DNA from: an uncultured Chromatiaceae bacterium
GTDB lineage: Bacteria > Pseudomonadota > Gammaproteobacteria > Enterobacterales > Alteromonadaceae
NCBI GenBank assembly: GCA_946481195.1
Contig: CAMLNG010000176.1
Coordinates: forward strand, 1-7,388
DNA: 7,388 bases
Direction of reading: 5' to 3'
In this document: positions 1 to 6,033 of the stretch, one piece after another
Numbering within the stretch: position 1 is the stretch's first letter
Layout: each line of letters opens with the position of its first letter
Notes under the pieces: model-generated
What the model was told of the DNA's origin: nothing
What the model saw: the letters and a program-made list of their open reading frames with translations, nothing else
Databases searched by the model: none
Made by a program: the position numbers and the translations under genes

Positions 1-2238
1 GGCTTCGCCTGGCACCATTTCATCTTCGTTCACTTTGATCACGATACGGCTGGCGTCGACATAATCGATAGTACCACCACGCTTCGCAACCACAGTTACA
101 CCAGAGTCTTTGGCTACAACGCGTTCAACACCAGTACCCACTAACGGCTTGTCAGCACGCAGCGTCGGTACCGCTTGACGTTGCATGTTAGAACCCATCA
201 ATGCACGGTTGGCGTCATCGTGTTCCAGGAACGGGATCAGCGCGGCTGCGACTGACACGATTTGCTGCGGCGCAACGTCCATGTACTGGACTTTGTCAGC
301 TGGCATTAACGTGAATTCATTTTTGAAACGGCAAGGAACCAGTTCTTCTACCAGACGGTTGTCTTCGTTCAGCTCAGCGTTGGCCTGAGCGATAACGAAG
401 TTACCTTCTTCAATCGCTGACAGGAAATCGACTTCGTCAGTCACGATACCATCTTCAATCCGGCGGTATGGGGTTTCCAGGAAACCGTACTCGTTGGTCT
501 GTGCGAACATAGACAGCGAGTTGATCAGACCGATGTTCGGACCTTCAGGCGTTTCAATTGGACACACGCGGCCGTAATGCGTTGGGTGAACGTCACGAAC
601 CTCGAAGCCCGCACGTTCACGCGTCAGACCACCAGGGCCTAAAGCAGAAATACGACGTTTGTGTGTCACTTCTGACAGCGGGTTGTTCTGATCCATAAAC
701 TGAGACAGTTGGCTGGAACCGAAGAACTCTTTCACTGCAGCAGAAATTGGTTTGGCGTTGATCAGATCCTGTGGCATCACAGCATCGAGGTCGCCTAATG
801 ACAGACGCTCTTTCACTGCACGTTCAACCCGGACTAAACCAACACGGAACTGGTTTTCAGCCATTTCGCCGACTGAACGGATCCGGCGGTTACCTAAGTG
901 GTCGATATCGTCGACTTCACCATTACCGTTACGGATGTTAATCAGCACTTTCATGACTGCCAGAATGTCTTCTTTGCTCAGCACGCCTGCGCCAGTGCCT
1001 TCTTCGAAATTCACCCGACGGTTGAATTTCATGCGGCCTACCGTGGACAGGTCGTAGCGGTCTTCAGAGAAGAACAGGTTTTCAAATAAGGTTTCCGCAG
1101 CTTCGCGTGTTGGTGGCTCACCAGGACGCATCATGCGGTAGATTTCGACCAGCGCTTCCATCCGGTTATTACTCGGATCGATGCGTAAGGTGTCAGAAAT
1201 GTATGCACCTTGGTCCAAATCGTTGATAAATAGTGTCTCAAAGCTTTCATAACCAGCTTTGGCAAGTTTCGCTAACAGCTCCAGTGTGAGCTCGGCGTTC
1301 GCTTCGGCAATAATCTCTCCGGTTGAACGGTCAGCATAATTTTTTGAAAGGACGCGGCCGACGACGTACTCGTGTGGTACTTCCATCAGGGTCATGCCGG
1401 TTTTTTCTAACTGGCGAACATGTTTTGCCGTAATACGGCGGCCAGCTTCAACAATGACTTCACCATTGTTGTCTTTAATATCAAATGCAGCAGTTTCACC
1501 ACGTAAGCGGTTGGCAACTACTTCCATCATCAACTTACCGTCTTTGATTTCAAACTTAGTGCTGTCAAAGAAAGTAGTGAGGATGTCTTCAGTGCTCAGG
1601 TCTAAAGCACGTAACAGAATGGTCGCTGGTAATTTACGGCGACGGTCGATACGGACGAACAGAGCATCTTTGGCGTCAAACTCAAAATCAAGCCATGAAC
1701 CACGGTATGGGATCACGCGAGCGTTATATAACACTTTGCCTGAGGAGTGAGTTTTACCACGGTCGTGATCGAAGAACACGCCTGGGCTACGGTGCAGCTG
1801 AGAAACGATAACGCGTTCAGTCCCGTTGATGACAAAGGTACCATTTTCGGTCATCAATGGGATTTCGCCCATATAGACTTCCTGCTCACGGATATCTTTG
1901 ATAGTGCCTGGTGCTTCTTTATCAAACAGAACCATGCGCAGTTTGACGCGTAATGGTGCTGAGTAGGTTACACCGCGGATTTGACACTCTTTAACATCAA
2001 ACACCGGCTCACCAATCCGATAGCTGACATACTGCAGTTCTGCGCTGCCAGAGTAGCTTTTGATTGGGAATACAGAACGGAACGCAGCTTCTAAGCCGTA
2101 TTCGCCTTCTGGATCTGGCTCAATAAACTTGCTGAACGATTCAATTTGAATCGACAACAGATATGGTACATCCAACACTTGTGGACGTTTACCGAAGTCC
2201 TTACGGATACGTTTCTTTTCAGAATAAGAGTAAGTCAT
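1..2238 (-). CDS. rpoB: RNA polymerase beta subunit, N-terminal 746 codons (partial at window edge)
   Basis: This is the beta subunit of DNA-dependent RNA polymerase, which forms much of the catalytic cleft and the rifampicin pocket. The frame is open from an ATG at 2238-2236 to the window edge, giving 746 codons. E. coli RpoB has 1342 residues, so the C-terminal part, including the active-site-facing and clamp-contacting regions, lies outside. The protein starts [25 protein letters not shown] Shine-Dalgarno (2248-2243) precedes the ATG by 4 bases. The lobe, protrusion and fork regions are present. The rifampicin cluster begins [16 protein letters not shown] at residue 507, exactly the E. coli number. 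D516 (693-691), H526 (663-661), S531 (648-646) and I572 (525-523) are all the wild-type residues. No stop or frameshift was seen in the stretches I translated. It follows rplL after a 178-base gap holding an attenuator and a processing hairpin, so it is probably expressed by readthrough from the rplJL unit. Confidence 0.98.
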   Translation of the reverse strand, partial: MTYSYSEKKRIRKDFGKRPQVLDVPYLLSIQIESFSKFIEPDPEGEYGLEAAFRSVFPIKSYSGSAELQYVSYRIGEPVFDVKECQIRGVTYSAPLRVKLRMVLFDKEAPGTIKDIREQEVYMGEIPLMTENGTFVINGTERVIVSQLHRSPGVFFDHDRGKTHSSGKVLYNARVIPYRGSWLDFEFDAKDALFVRIDRRRKLPATILLRALDLSTEDILTTFFDSTKFEIKDGKLMMEVVANRLRGETAAFDIKDNNGEVIVEAGRRITAKHVRQLEKTGMTLMEVPHEYVVGRVLSKNYADRSTGEIIAEANAELTLELLAKLAKAGYESFETLFINDLDQGAYISDTLRIDPSNNRMEALVEIYRMMRPGEPPTREAAETLFENLFFSEDRYDLSTVGRMKFNRRVNFEEGTGAGVLSKEDILAVMKVLINIRNGNGEVDDIDHLGNRRIRSVGEMAENQFRVGLVRVERAVKERLSLGDLDAVMPQDLINAKPISAAVKEFFGSSQLSQFMDQNNPLSEVTHKRRISALGPGGLTRERAGFEVRDVHPTHYGRVCPIETPEGPNIGLINSLSMFAQTNEYGFLETPYRRIEDGIVTDEVDFLSAIEEGNFVIAQANAELNEDNRLVEELVPCRFKNEFTLMPADKVQYMDVAPQQIVSVAAALIPFLEHDDANRALMGSNMQRQAVPTLRADKPLVGTGVERVVAKDSGVTVVAKRGGTIDYVDASRIVIKVNEDEMVPGEA

Positions 2239-2291
2239 GGGGTTCCTCAGCTTGCTGATTTTTTACCCTACCTACCCTTGCGGGGCGGTGG

Positions 2292-2317
2292 TTATGACAT
2301 CCACTATGGCGTCATAA
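2292..2317 (-). promoter_or_regulatory. rplL-rpoB intercistronic hairpin, candidate RNase III processing site
   Basis: In the minus-strand RNA a 7-base perfect stem (UUAUGAC with GUCAUAA) continues through a G-U pair, a bulged A and a CCA/UGG stem to a UAG loop, about 11 pairs in all. It lacks a following U tract, so it is not a terminator. In E. coli the rplL-rpoB spacer is cut by RNase III, and this is the best double-stranded candidate at the equivalent position, between the attenuator and the rpoB ribosome binding site. The RNase III role is inferred from position and structure. The stem is short for a typical RNase III substrate unless the flanks stack on it. Confidence 0.5.
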
Positions 2318-2347
2318 GGGGCGGGGAAAATCAATGTCCCACAGCGC

Positions 2348-2378
2348 AAAAAGGCCGGTGGTTAAATCACCACCAGCC
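2348..2378 (-). terminator. Attenuator (partial intrinsic terminator) between rplL and rpoB
   Basis: The minus-strand RNA has a 10-pair stem, GGCUGGUGGU (2378-2369) with ACCACCGGCC (2362-2353). It contains one U-G wobble, has a six-base loop (2368-2363), and is followed by five U (2352-2348) and then GCGC. It begins 39 bases after the rplL stop codon. In E. coli an attenuator at this place ends most rplJL transcripts so that beta is made in much smaller amounts than L12. The short U tract that breaks into GCGC suits a leaky terminator. Confidence 0.85.
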
Positions 2379-2380
2379 TA

Positions 2381-2418
2381 GCCTGAAATCAGGCGTCTAA
2401 TCCAGTATGAGCTGGATT
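2381..2418 (-). other. Two small hairpins at the end of rplL
   Basis: AATCCAG (2399-2405) and CTGGATT (2412-2418) form a perfect 7-pair stem with a six-base loop, and its first strand in the RNA overlaps the rplL stop codon (2419-2417). Directly after it, GCCTGA (2381-2386) and TCAGGC (2389-2394) form a second small inverted repeat. Neither has a U tract. They lie between the stop codon and the attenuator and may protect the 3' end of the rplJL message or help pause polymerase. That role is inference. Confidence 0.5.
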
Positions 2419-2782
2419 ATTTAACTTCAACAGTAGCACCAGCTTCTTCTAACTCTTTCTTCAGAGCGTCAGCTTCAGCTTTAGAAACGGCTTCTTTGAT
2501 TGCAGCTGGAGCAGCTTCAACCAGGTCTTTCGCTTCTTTCAGGCCCAGACCAGTTGCGCCACGTACTGCTTTGATAACAGCAACTTTGTTCGCACCAGCA
2601 GCAGCCAGGATTACGTTGAATTCAGTTTGTTCTTCAACAACTGCAGCTGGACCAGCAGCAACTGCAACAGCAGCAGCAGCTGAAACGCCGAATTTTTCTT
2701 CCATTGCGCTAACCAGTTCAACAACTTCCATTACAGACATTGCTGCGATAGCGTCTAAAATTTGCTCTTTAGTAACTGACAT
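2417..2782 (-). CDS. rplL: Ribosomal protein L7/L12 (bL12)
   Basis: L7/L12 is the multi-copy stalk protein of the large ribosomal subunit that recruits and activates translational GTPases such as EF-Tu and EF-G. The product has 121 residues, the same length as in E. coli. The N-terminal dimerisation and L10-binding part (about 1-33, [18 protein letters not shown]) leads into an alanine-rich hinge (about 34-50, [15 protein letters not shown]). The C-terminal GTPase-contacting domain follows, with the signature [20 protein letters not shown]. The start is an ATG at 2782-2780 with an AGGA (2795-2792) nine bases upstream. It lies 67 bases after rplJ, and a small hairpin in that gap may tune its translation. 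The stalk needs four to six L12 per L10, so rplL must be translated more than rplJ from the shared message. The attenuator downstream limits flow into rpoB. Confidence 0.99.
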   Translation of the reverse strand: MSVTKEQILDAIAAMSVMEVVELVSAMEEKFGVSAAAAVAVAAGPAAVVEEQTEFNVILAAAGANKVAVIKAVRGATGLGLKEAKDLVEAAPAAIKEAVSKAEADALKKELEEAGATVEVK

Positions 2783-2802
2783 TGCTCAGATTCCTAAACT
2801 AT

Positions 2803-2816
2803 CGGGATAAATCCCG
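2803..2816 (-). promoter_or_regulatory. Hairpin just upstream of the rplL ribosome binding site
   Basis: CGGGAT (2803-2808) and ATCCCG (2811-2816) give CGGGA-UUUA-UCCCG in the RNA, a five-pair stem with a four-base loop. It ends 7 bases before the AGGA of rplL. E. coli rplL translation is coupled to rplJ through secondary structure in this gap. This hairpin may play that part or may present an unstructured ribosome entry site. The function is inferred. Confidence 0.45.
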
Positions 2817-2849
2817 TATTAAACTTTACTTACCAAACAACACGTAGAA

Positions 2850-3344
2850 TTACGCGGCTTGATCCTGTTTTTGGTCGCGAACCGCGGCAATTGTACGTAC
2901 AAGTTTGCCGGCTGCTGCTTCTTTCATAGTGCTCATCAGGCGTGCAATAGCTTCGTCGCGTGTTGGCAGACTTGCTAATACATCGATACTGACTGTGGCG
3001 CCGTTAAAGGCTGCGCCTTTCAGCTCAAACTTTTGGTTCTCTTTCGCGAAATCTTTGAAGATCCGCGCTGCAGCACCTGGGTGCTCTTTAGAGAACGCAA
3101 TCAGTGTTGGGCCGACGAACGCATCGCCTAAACACTCGAATTCGGTGCCTGAAACTGCACGGCGAACCAGTGTGTTACGGACAACTTTCATCCAAACACC
3201 AGCTTCACGCGCTTGCTTACGCAGCGCAGTGATTTTGCCTACAGTGACACCACGAGCGTCTGCGACTACCGCAGATAAAGCACCTTTGGCAGCTTCCTGG
3301 ACTTCAGCAACAATTGCTTTTTTGTCTTCAAGCTTAATAGCCAT
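2850..3344 (-). CDS. rplJ: Ribosomal protein L10 (uL10)
   Basis: L10 anchors the L7/L12 dimers to 23S rRNA next to L11 at the base of the stalk. In complex with L12 it also represses its own messenger. The product has 164 residues against 165 in E. coli. The N-terminal globular rRNA-binding domain contains family segments such as [27 protein letters not shown] and [21 protein letters not shown]. The C-terminal part (from about residue 132, [20 protein letters not shown]) leads to the helix that holds L12 dimers. The ATG at 3344-3342 has a strong CAGGAG (3360-3355) ten bases upstream. A long structured leader with its own promoter precedes it, and rplL follows after 67 bases in the same transcript. 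Confidence 0.98.
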   Translation of the reverse strand: MAIKLEDKKAIVAEVQEAAKGALSAVVADARGVTVGKITALRKQAREAGVWMKVVRNTLVRRAVSGTEFECLGDAFVGPTLIAFSKEHPGAAARIFKDFAKENQKFELKGAAFNGATVSIDVLASLPTRDEAIARLMSTMKEAAAGKLVRTIAAVRDQKQDQAA

Positions 3345-3360
3345 TGGCTCTTAACTCCTG

Positions 3361-3577
3361 GTTCATCCGGACGGGATTGTCCGGTTGCCTACACATCGCC
3401 TTGATACAATTCAGTACAAGGCGCGCGATTTACGGTGAGAGCCAGATTGATAGGAATCTTTCTGGGGCTAACACCGTCTGCGTAGGTTGTGGTTTTAAGC
3501 TGTTATCTTTAAAAAAGAGTTACAGCACCTACGGTCTTGGACGGAAGCCGTTACTTTTGCATGCAAAAGCCGGCTTC
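3361..3577 (-). promoter_or_regulatory. Structured L10 leader (autogenous control of rplJL), five hairpins
   Basis: The untranslated RNA upstream of rplJ folds, by eye, into five hairpins in order. H1 (3577-3544): GAAGCC/GGCUUC enclosing the palindrome CTTTTGCATGCAAAAG. H2 (3533-3481): CGUAGGU/ACCUACG enclosing GCUGU/ACAGC. H3 (3477-3432): ACGGUG/CACCGU, AGCC/GGCU and AGAUU/AAUCU separated by internal loops. H4 (3422-3398): GCCUUG/CAAGGC with TAC/GTA inside. H5 (3384-3367): CCGGAC/GUCCGG, ending 6 bases before the CAGGAG of rplJ. H3 with its GGUGUUAGCCCC start matches what I remember of the conserved L10-leader motif, where the L10-L12 complex binds and represses translation of rplJ and rplL. 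The region is about 230 bases and holds no gene. Confidence 0.85.
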
Positions 3578-3590
3578 TACCCGAAAATTT

Positions 3591-3628
3591 GAGCGCGAGA
3601 TTATAATTTAACCTCGCGCTCCTGTAAA
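3591..3628 (-). promoter_or_regulatory. Sigma-70 promoter of the rplJL(-rpoB) unit, embedded in a perfect stem-loop
   Basis: On the minus strand a -35 TTTACA (3628-3623) and a consensus -10 TATAAT (3605-3600) are spaced by exactly 17 bases, with a start expected near 3594-3592. The discriminator CTCGCGC is G+C-rich, the type seen at promoters under stringent control. An AT-rich tract (TTTAATTAA, around 3642-3634) upstream could serve as an UP element. GAGCGCGAG and CTCGCGCTC (3621-3613 and 3599-3591) are perfect inverted repeats flanking the -10. With inner GTTA/TAAT pairs, RNA reading through from rplA would form a 13-pair stem with an AATTA loop. There is no U tract, so L11-operon transcripts may read through. 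It corresponds in position to the L10 promoter of E. coli. Confidence 0.85.
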
Positions 3629-3650
3629 GCTGCTTAATTAAACGGCTTTA

Positions 3651-4352
3651 TTAGATCTTGGCATCCAGAGAAGCCTGATCCAGAACGATACCAGCACCGT
3701 GTGTTGAAGAGATAGTTACTTTCTTGATGTAAGTACCTTTTGCAACTGATGGCTTAGCACGTTTCAGAGCAACTAACAGAGACTCTAAGTTCTCTTTCAG
3801 TTTGTCTGCATCGAAATCTACCTTACCGATAGTTGAATGGATGATACCATTCTTGTCGTTACGGTAACGGACCTGGCCAGCTTTAGCGTTTTTCACTGCG
3901 TCAGCAACGTTAGGAGTTACAGTACCTGTTTTCGGGTTTGGCATCAGGCCACGTGGACCTAGGATTTGACCCAGCATACCCACTACGCGCATTGCATCTG
4001 GAGACGCGATGACAACGTCGAAATTCATTTCGCCTTTCTTAACCTGTTCAGCTAAGTCTTCCATACCAACAATGTCAGCACCGGCAGCTTTAGCGGCTTC
4101 AGCGTTAGCACCTTGGGTGAACACTGCAACGCGAACAGTACGACCAGTACCGTGTGGCAGTACAGTTGCACCACGCACGTTTTGGTCAGATTTACGGGCA
4201 TCAATACCGAGGTTGATAGCAACATCGATACTTTCAACGAATTTGCCAGCTGTTAATTCTTTTAATAACGCTACGGCGTCATTGATCGCATATTCACGAG
4301 TAGAATCTACTTTTGAACGGATTAACTTAGCGCGTTTAGATAATTTAGCCAT
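3651..4352 (-). CDS. rplA: Ribosomal protein L1 (uL1)
   Basis: L1 binds 23S rRNA helices 76-78, forms the mobile L1 stalk that helps release deacylated tRNA, and represses the rplKA message by binding its leader. The product has 233 residues (234 in E. coli). It has the two-domain L1 fold. Domain I is built from both termini, with [16 protein letters not shown] at the start and [18 protein letters not shown] at the end. The inserted domain II covers roughly residues 70-160 and includes the family segment [14 protein letters not shown]. The ATG at 4352-4350 has GGAGGG (4365-4360) seven bases upstream, lying inside the last codons of rplK. The two genes are only 3 bases apart, so translation is very likely coupled. 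This lets L1 binding at the rplK leader control both genes. Confidence 0.98.
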   Translation of the reverse strand: MAKLSKRAKLIRSKVDSTREYAINDAVALLKELTAGKFVESIDVAINLGIDARKSDQNVRGATVLPHGTGRTVRVAVFTQGANAEAAKAAGADIVGMEDLAEQVKKGEMNFDVVIASPDAMRVVGMLGQILGPRGLMPNPKTGTVTPNVADAVKNAKAGQVRYRNDKNGIIHSTIGKVDFDADKLKENLESLLVALKRAKPSVAKGTYIKKVTISSTHGAGIVLDQASLDAKI

Positions 4353-4355
4353 CGA

Positions 4356-4784
4356 TTAGCCCTCCACCACTAAGCCCATTGAGCGAGCTGTACCAGCGAT
4401 GGTACGAACTGCTGCTTCGTCGTCTGCTGCCGTCAGGTCAGCACGTTTGATCTTAACGATCTCTTCGAGCTGAGCACGGGTAACTTTACCGACTTTCTGA
4501 GTGTTAGGGCGACCTGAACCACCTTTCAGACCAGCTGCTTTTAACAACAGGAATGATGCTGGTGGGGTACGGGTTTCGAATGTAAATGAGCGGTCGCTGT
4601 ATACAGTGATCACTACTGGAATTGGCATGCCTTTTTCCAGAGATTCTGTACGGGCGTTGAAGCCTTTACAGAATTCCATGATGTTCACACCGTGTTGACC
4701 CAGTGCTGGACCAACTGGTGGCGACGGGTTTGCCATACCAGCTTTAACTTGTAATTTTACAAGCGCCGTGACTTTCTTAGCCAT
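4356..4784 (-). CDS. rplK: Ribosomal protein L11 (uL11)
   Basis: L11 binds the GTPase-associated centre of 23S rRNA at the base of the L10-L12 stalk. It takes part in factor binding and RelA activation, and forms the target of thiostrepton-type antibiotics. The product has 142 residues, identical in length to E. coli. The N-terminal domain (about 1-72) contains the proline-rich [18 protein letters not shown], where the thiostrepton-contacting prolines lie. The C-terminal RNA-binding domain (about 73-142) ends in [14 protein letters not shown]. The ATG at 4784-4782 has a GAGGTG (4794-4789) four bases upstream. It is first in the rplKA operon, after a leader with an L1-type binding hairpin and a promoter immediately downstream of nusG. 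Its stop codon is 3 bases before rplA. Confidence 0.99.
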   Translation of the reverse strand: MAKKVTALVKLQVKAGMANPSPPVGPALGQHGVNIMEFCKGFNARTESLEKGMPIPVVITVYSDRSFTFETRTPPASFLLLKAAGLKGGSGRPNTQKVGKVTRAQLEEIVKIKRADLTAADDEAAVRTIAGTARSMGLVVEG

Positions 4785-4807
4785 GTTTCACCTCTTTGTA
4801 GGGTCTC

Positions 4808-4843
4808 AGCCTCGTAAGTGCGAGGACACTTACTCAAACGGCT
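4808..4843 (-). promoter_or_regulatory. L1-binding leader hairpin upstream of rplK
   Basis: In the RNA, AGCC (4843-4840) pairs with GGCU (4811-4808). Inside these, GUAAGUG (4833-4827) pairs with CACUUAC (4820-4814) around a UCCUCG loop (4826-4821). The two stems are joined by a strongly asymmetric internal loop (GUUUGA against GA). A stem, asymmetric loop, stem of this kind mimics the L1 site in 23S rRNA and is the known target of L1 autogenous repression in front of rplK. It lies 14 bases upstream of the rplK Shine-Dalgarno. Confidence 0.8.
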
Positions 4844-4854
4844 CCCCTGATGTT

Positions 4855-4888
4855 AAAAAAGGCCGCGATTATATTTTAACCAGCGGCC
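4855..4888 (-). terminator. Intrinsic terminator of the tRNA-Trp-secE-nusG unit
   Basis: Starting 22 bases after the nusG stop codon, GGCCGC (4888-4883) pairs with GCGGCC (4866-4861). After a bulged U, GGUUA (4881-4877) pairs with UAAUC (4871-4867) around an AAAUA loop, making 11 pairs. Six U follow directly (4860-4855). This is a good intrinsic terminator. It also contains the -10 of the next operon, so terminator and promoter share the same 30 bases. Confidence 0.8.
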
Positions 4889-4896
4889 CGTTACAA
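4867..4896 (-). promoter_or_regulatory. Sigma-70 promoter of the rplKA operon
   Basis: On the minus strand TTGTAA (4896-4891) and a consensus TATAAT (4873-4868) are separated by 17 bases, with a G+C-rich discriminator CGCGGCC and a start expected near 4862-4860. The -35 begins 14 bases after the nusG stop codon (4913-4911). Placement matches the L11 promoter of E. coli. The GC discriminator suggests stringent control (inference). The -10 lies in the upper stem of the terminator that closes the upstream unit. Confidence 0.82.
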
Positions 4897-4910
4897 CGGA
4901 TATTTCACCG

Positions 4911-5450
4911 TTAAGCTTTTTCGACCTGACCAAACTCCAGTTCGACTGGTGTTGAGCGACCAAAAATAAGTACTGATACTTTTACGCGACTCTTTTCGTA
5001 GTCGACTTCTTCAACTACACCGTTGAAGTCAGCAAATGGACCTTCCGACACACGAACCACTTCACCAGCTTCGAATAATGTCTTCGGCTTCGGCTTATCA
5101 GCATTATCCTGCAGACGGTTCAGAATGGTGTTTGCTTCTTTTTCACTGATTGGTGCTGGACGATCTGAAGTACCGCCGATGAAACCAAGTACGCGTGGCA
5201 CACTTTTCACTAGGTGCCAGGCTTCTTCGCACATTTCCATCTGGACCAATACATAGCCTGGGAAAAATTTACGCTCTGATTTACGTTTCTGACCAGCACG
5301 CATCTCAACCACTTCTTCGGTTGGGACTAAAACTTCGCCAAACTTTTCTTCCATGCTATGGATCTTGATATGCTCGCGTAACGAAGTAGCGACGCGCTGC
5401 TCAAAGCCAGCAAAGGCCTGCACAACATACCAACGCATTTTTCCTGACAT
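4911..5450 (-). CDS. nusG: Transcription elongation and antitermination factor NusG
   Basis: NusG binds the clamp of elongating RNA polymerase through its N-terminal domain, suppresses pausing and aids processivity. Its C-terminal KOW domain contacts either Rho (termination) or ribosomal protein S10 (transcription-translation coupling). The product has 179 residues (181 in E. coli). The NGN domain runs from about 6 ([16 protein letters not shown]) to 115 and includes [17 protein letters not shown] and [14 protein letters not shown]. The KOW domain covers about 127-179 and includes [20 protein letters not shown] chose the ATG at 5450-5448 because it gives the family N-terminus length. A GGGG (5463-5460) lies nine bases upstream. 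A second ATG four codons in (5438-5436), with AGGA just before it, could also be used. It is 3 bases after secE, so the two are probably translationally coupled. Confidence 0.98.
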   Translation of the reverse strand: MSGKMRWYVVQAFAGFEQRVATSLREHIKIHSMEEKFGEVLVPTEEVVEMRAGQKRKSERKFFPGYVLVQMEMCEEAWHLVKSVPRVLGFIGGTSDRPAPISEKEANTILNRLQDNADKPKPKTLFEAGEVVRVSEGPFADFNGVVEEVDYEKSRVKVSVLIFGRSTPVELEFGQVEKA

Positions 5451-5453
5451 GGT

Positions 5454-5828
5454 TTAGATCCCCAATCCTGTTAAAAACGACACAATTTTCAGTAACAGTG
5501 CATCCAATCCCCACAGAATGAATGCCATAACTACAGTGACGATACCTACGATAATCGTAGTCTGATTTGTTTCAGCGCGGGTTGGCCATACGACTTTACG
5601 AACTTCCAGCTTGGCTTCTTTTGCAAAAGTCAGGAATTCATGACCTTTTTGTGTCTGTGAAGCGACAAAACCTGCTAATGGGATCATCACCAGCAAACCA
5701 ATAGCGCGTTCCAATGTCGAAAATTCAAAAATGTAGTTAGCGACCACTAATAAAGTCAGAATCGCGAATACCGCTATCCATTTAACCAGATCTAATCCGC
5801 TTTTCGGTGCTTCTGTTGCTGCATTCAT
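5454..5828 (-). CDS. secE: Preprotein translocase subunit SecE
   Basis: SecE is the essential inner-membrane subunit that clamps the two halves of the SecY protein-conducting channel. The product has 124 residues (127 in E. coli). Three membrane segments are visible, at about 17-34 (IAVFAILTLLVVANY), 41-58 and 91-113. The conserved cytoplasmic amphipathic region lies between the second and third (about 68-90) with the signature EVRKVVWPTRAET. The long, three-segment form is typical of enterobacteria and relatives. An in-frame upstream TTG (5861-5859) would add 11 residues, but it lies in a hairpin, lacks family support and is not chosen. The ATG at 5828-5826 has only a weak GTGAG (5840-5836) seven bases upstream. 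It follows tRNA-Trp and precedes nusG by 3 bases, and both genes probably share the promoter near 6034. Confidence 0.97.
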   Translation of the reverse strand: MNAATEAPKSGLDLVKWIAVFAILTLLVVANYIFEFSTLERAIGLLVMIPLAGFVASQTQKGHEFLTFAKEAKLEVRKVVWPTRAETNQTTIIVGIVTVVMAFILWGLDALLLKIVSFLTGLGI

Positions 5829-5847
5829 GCTCAAACTCACTATCCAC

Positions 5848-5890
5848 GCTTGTAGAAACAAGCCACTACAGCTGTACTGCAGTATCAGCT
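5848..5890 (-). other. Two hairpins between tRNA-Trp and secE
   Basis: AGCUG-A-UAC/GUA-CAGCU (5890-5870) forms an eight-pair stem with one bulged A and a UGCA loop. GCUUGU/ACAAGC (5863-5848) forms a six-pair stem with a UUCU loop, ending 19 bases before the secE ATG. Neither has a U tract. They may mark the processed 5' end of the secE-nusG message after RNase removes the tRNA, or shape ribosome access to the weak secE start. Both roles are inference. Confidence 0.5.
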
Positions 5891-5911
5891 ACTACAATCA
5901 ACTAAGAAAAT

Positions 5912-5988
5912 TGGCAGGGGCAGAGGGATTCGAACCCCCAACCATCGGTTTTGGAGACCGCTGTTCTACCAATTGGAACTATGCCCCT
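5912..5988 (-). tRNA. tRNA-Trp (anticodon CCA)
   Basis: A full cloverleaf reads on the minus strand. It has a 7-pair acceptor stem AGGGGCA (5988-5982) with UGCCCCU, a D arm GUUC/GAAC, an anticodon loop CUCCAAA (5956-5950) with anticodon CCA (5954-5952), a T arm with TTCGAAT, and an encoded 3' CCA (5914-5912). The CCA anticodon reads the tryptophan codon UGG. It is 77 bases long including CCA. The base pair closing the anticodon stem is G27-A43, a mismatch I believe is usual in related gammaproteobacterial tRNA-Trp. The gene is the first in a unit with secE and nusG and has its own promoter about 45 bases upstream. Confidence 0.97.
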
Positions 5989-5994
5989 GAAGTA

Positions 5995-6021
5995 TTTGTT
6001 ACCAATCTAGCGGGTAACAAA
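5995..6021 (-). other. Perfect hairpin in the 5' leader of pre-tRNA-Trp
   Basis: TTTGTTACC (5995-6003) and GGTAACAAA (6013-6021) are a perfect 9-base inverted repeat with a nine-base loop. In the transcript it sits between the expected start site (about 6027) and the mature tRNA 5' end (5988), leaving a 6-base single-stranded gap before the RNase P cut. No U tract follows in either useful direction, so it is not a terminator. It is probably a leader element affecting processing or stability. Confidence 0.55.
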
Positions 6022-6033
6022 AAATAGCCGCTC

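Noticed and set aside
2262..2282. G-rich run GGGTAGGTAGGGT on the minus strand as a possible G-quadruplex
   Set aside because: Only three G tracts, one of two bases, are present in close range, which is not enough for a standard quadruplex.
2146..2400. Plus-strand 84-codon reading frame across the rplL-rpoB gap
   Set aside because: It overlaps the rpoB start and the attenuator antisense, has no recognisable domain and no ribosome binding site of note.
3344..3592. Plus-strand 82-codon reading frame between rplJ and rplA
   Set aside because: It covers the L10 leader on the opposite strand, whose hairpins fully explain the sequence. No homology is recognised and the start overlaps the rplJ start codon.
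5829..5861. Longer SecE from a TTG start at 5861-5859
   Set aside because: The added 11 residues have no counterpart in the family, the TTG lies inside a hairpin, and the ATG at 5828 gives the usual N-terminus.
5827..6027. Plus-strand reading frame giving a peptide with GAEGFEPPTIGFGDRCSTN
   Set aside because: This is the antisense translation of the tRNA-Trp gene, a common false protein in databases. It has no ribosome binding site and overlaps the tRNA and its leader hairpin.
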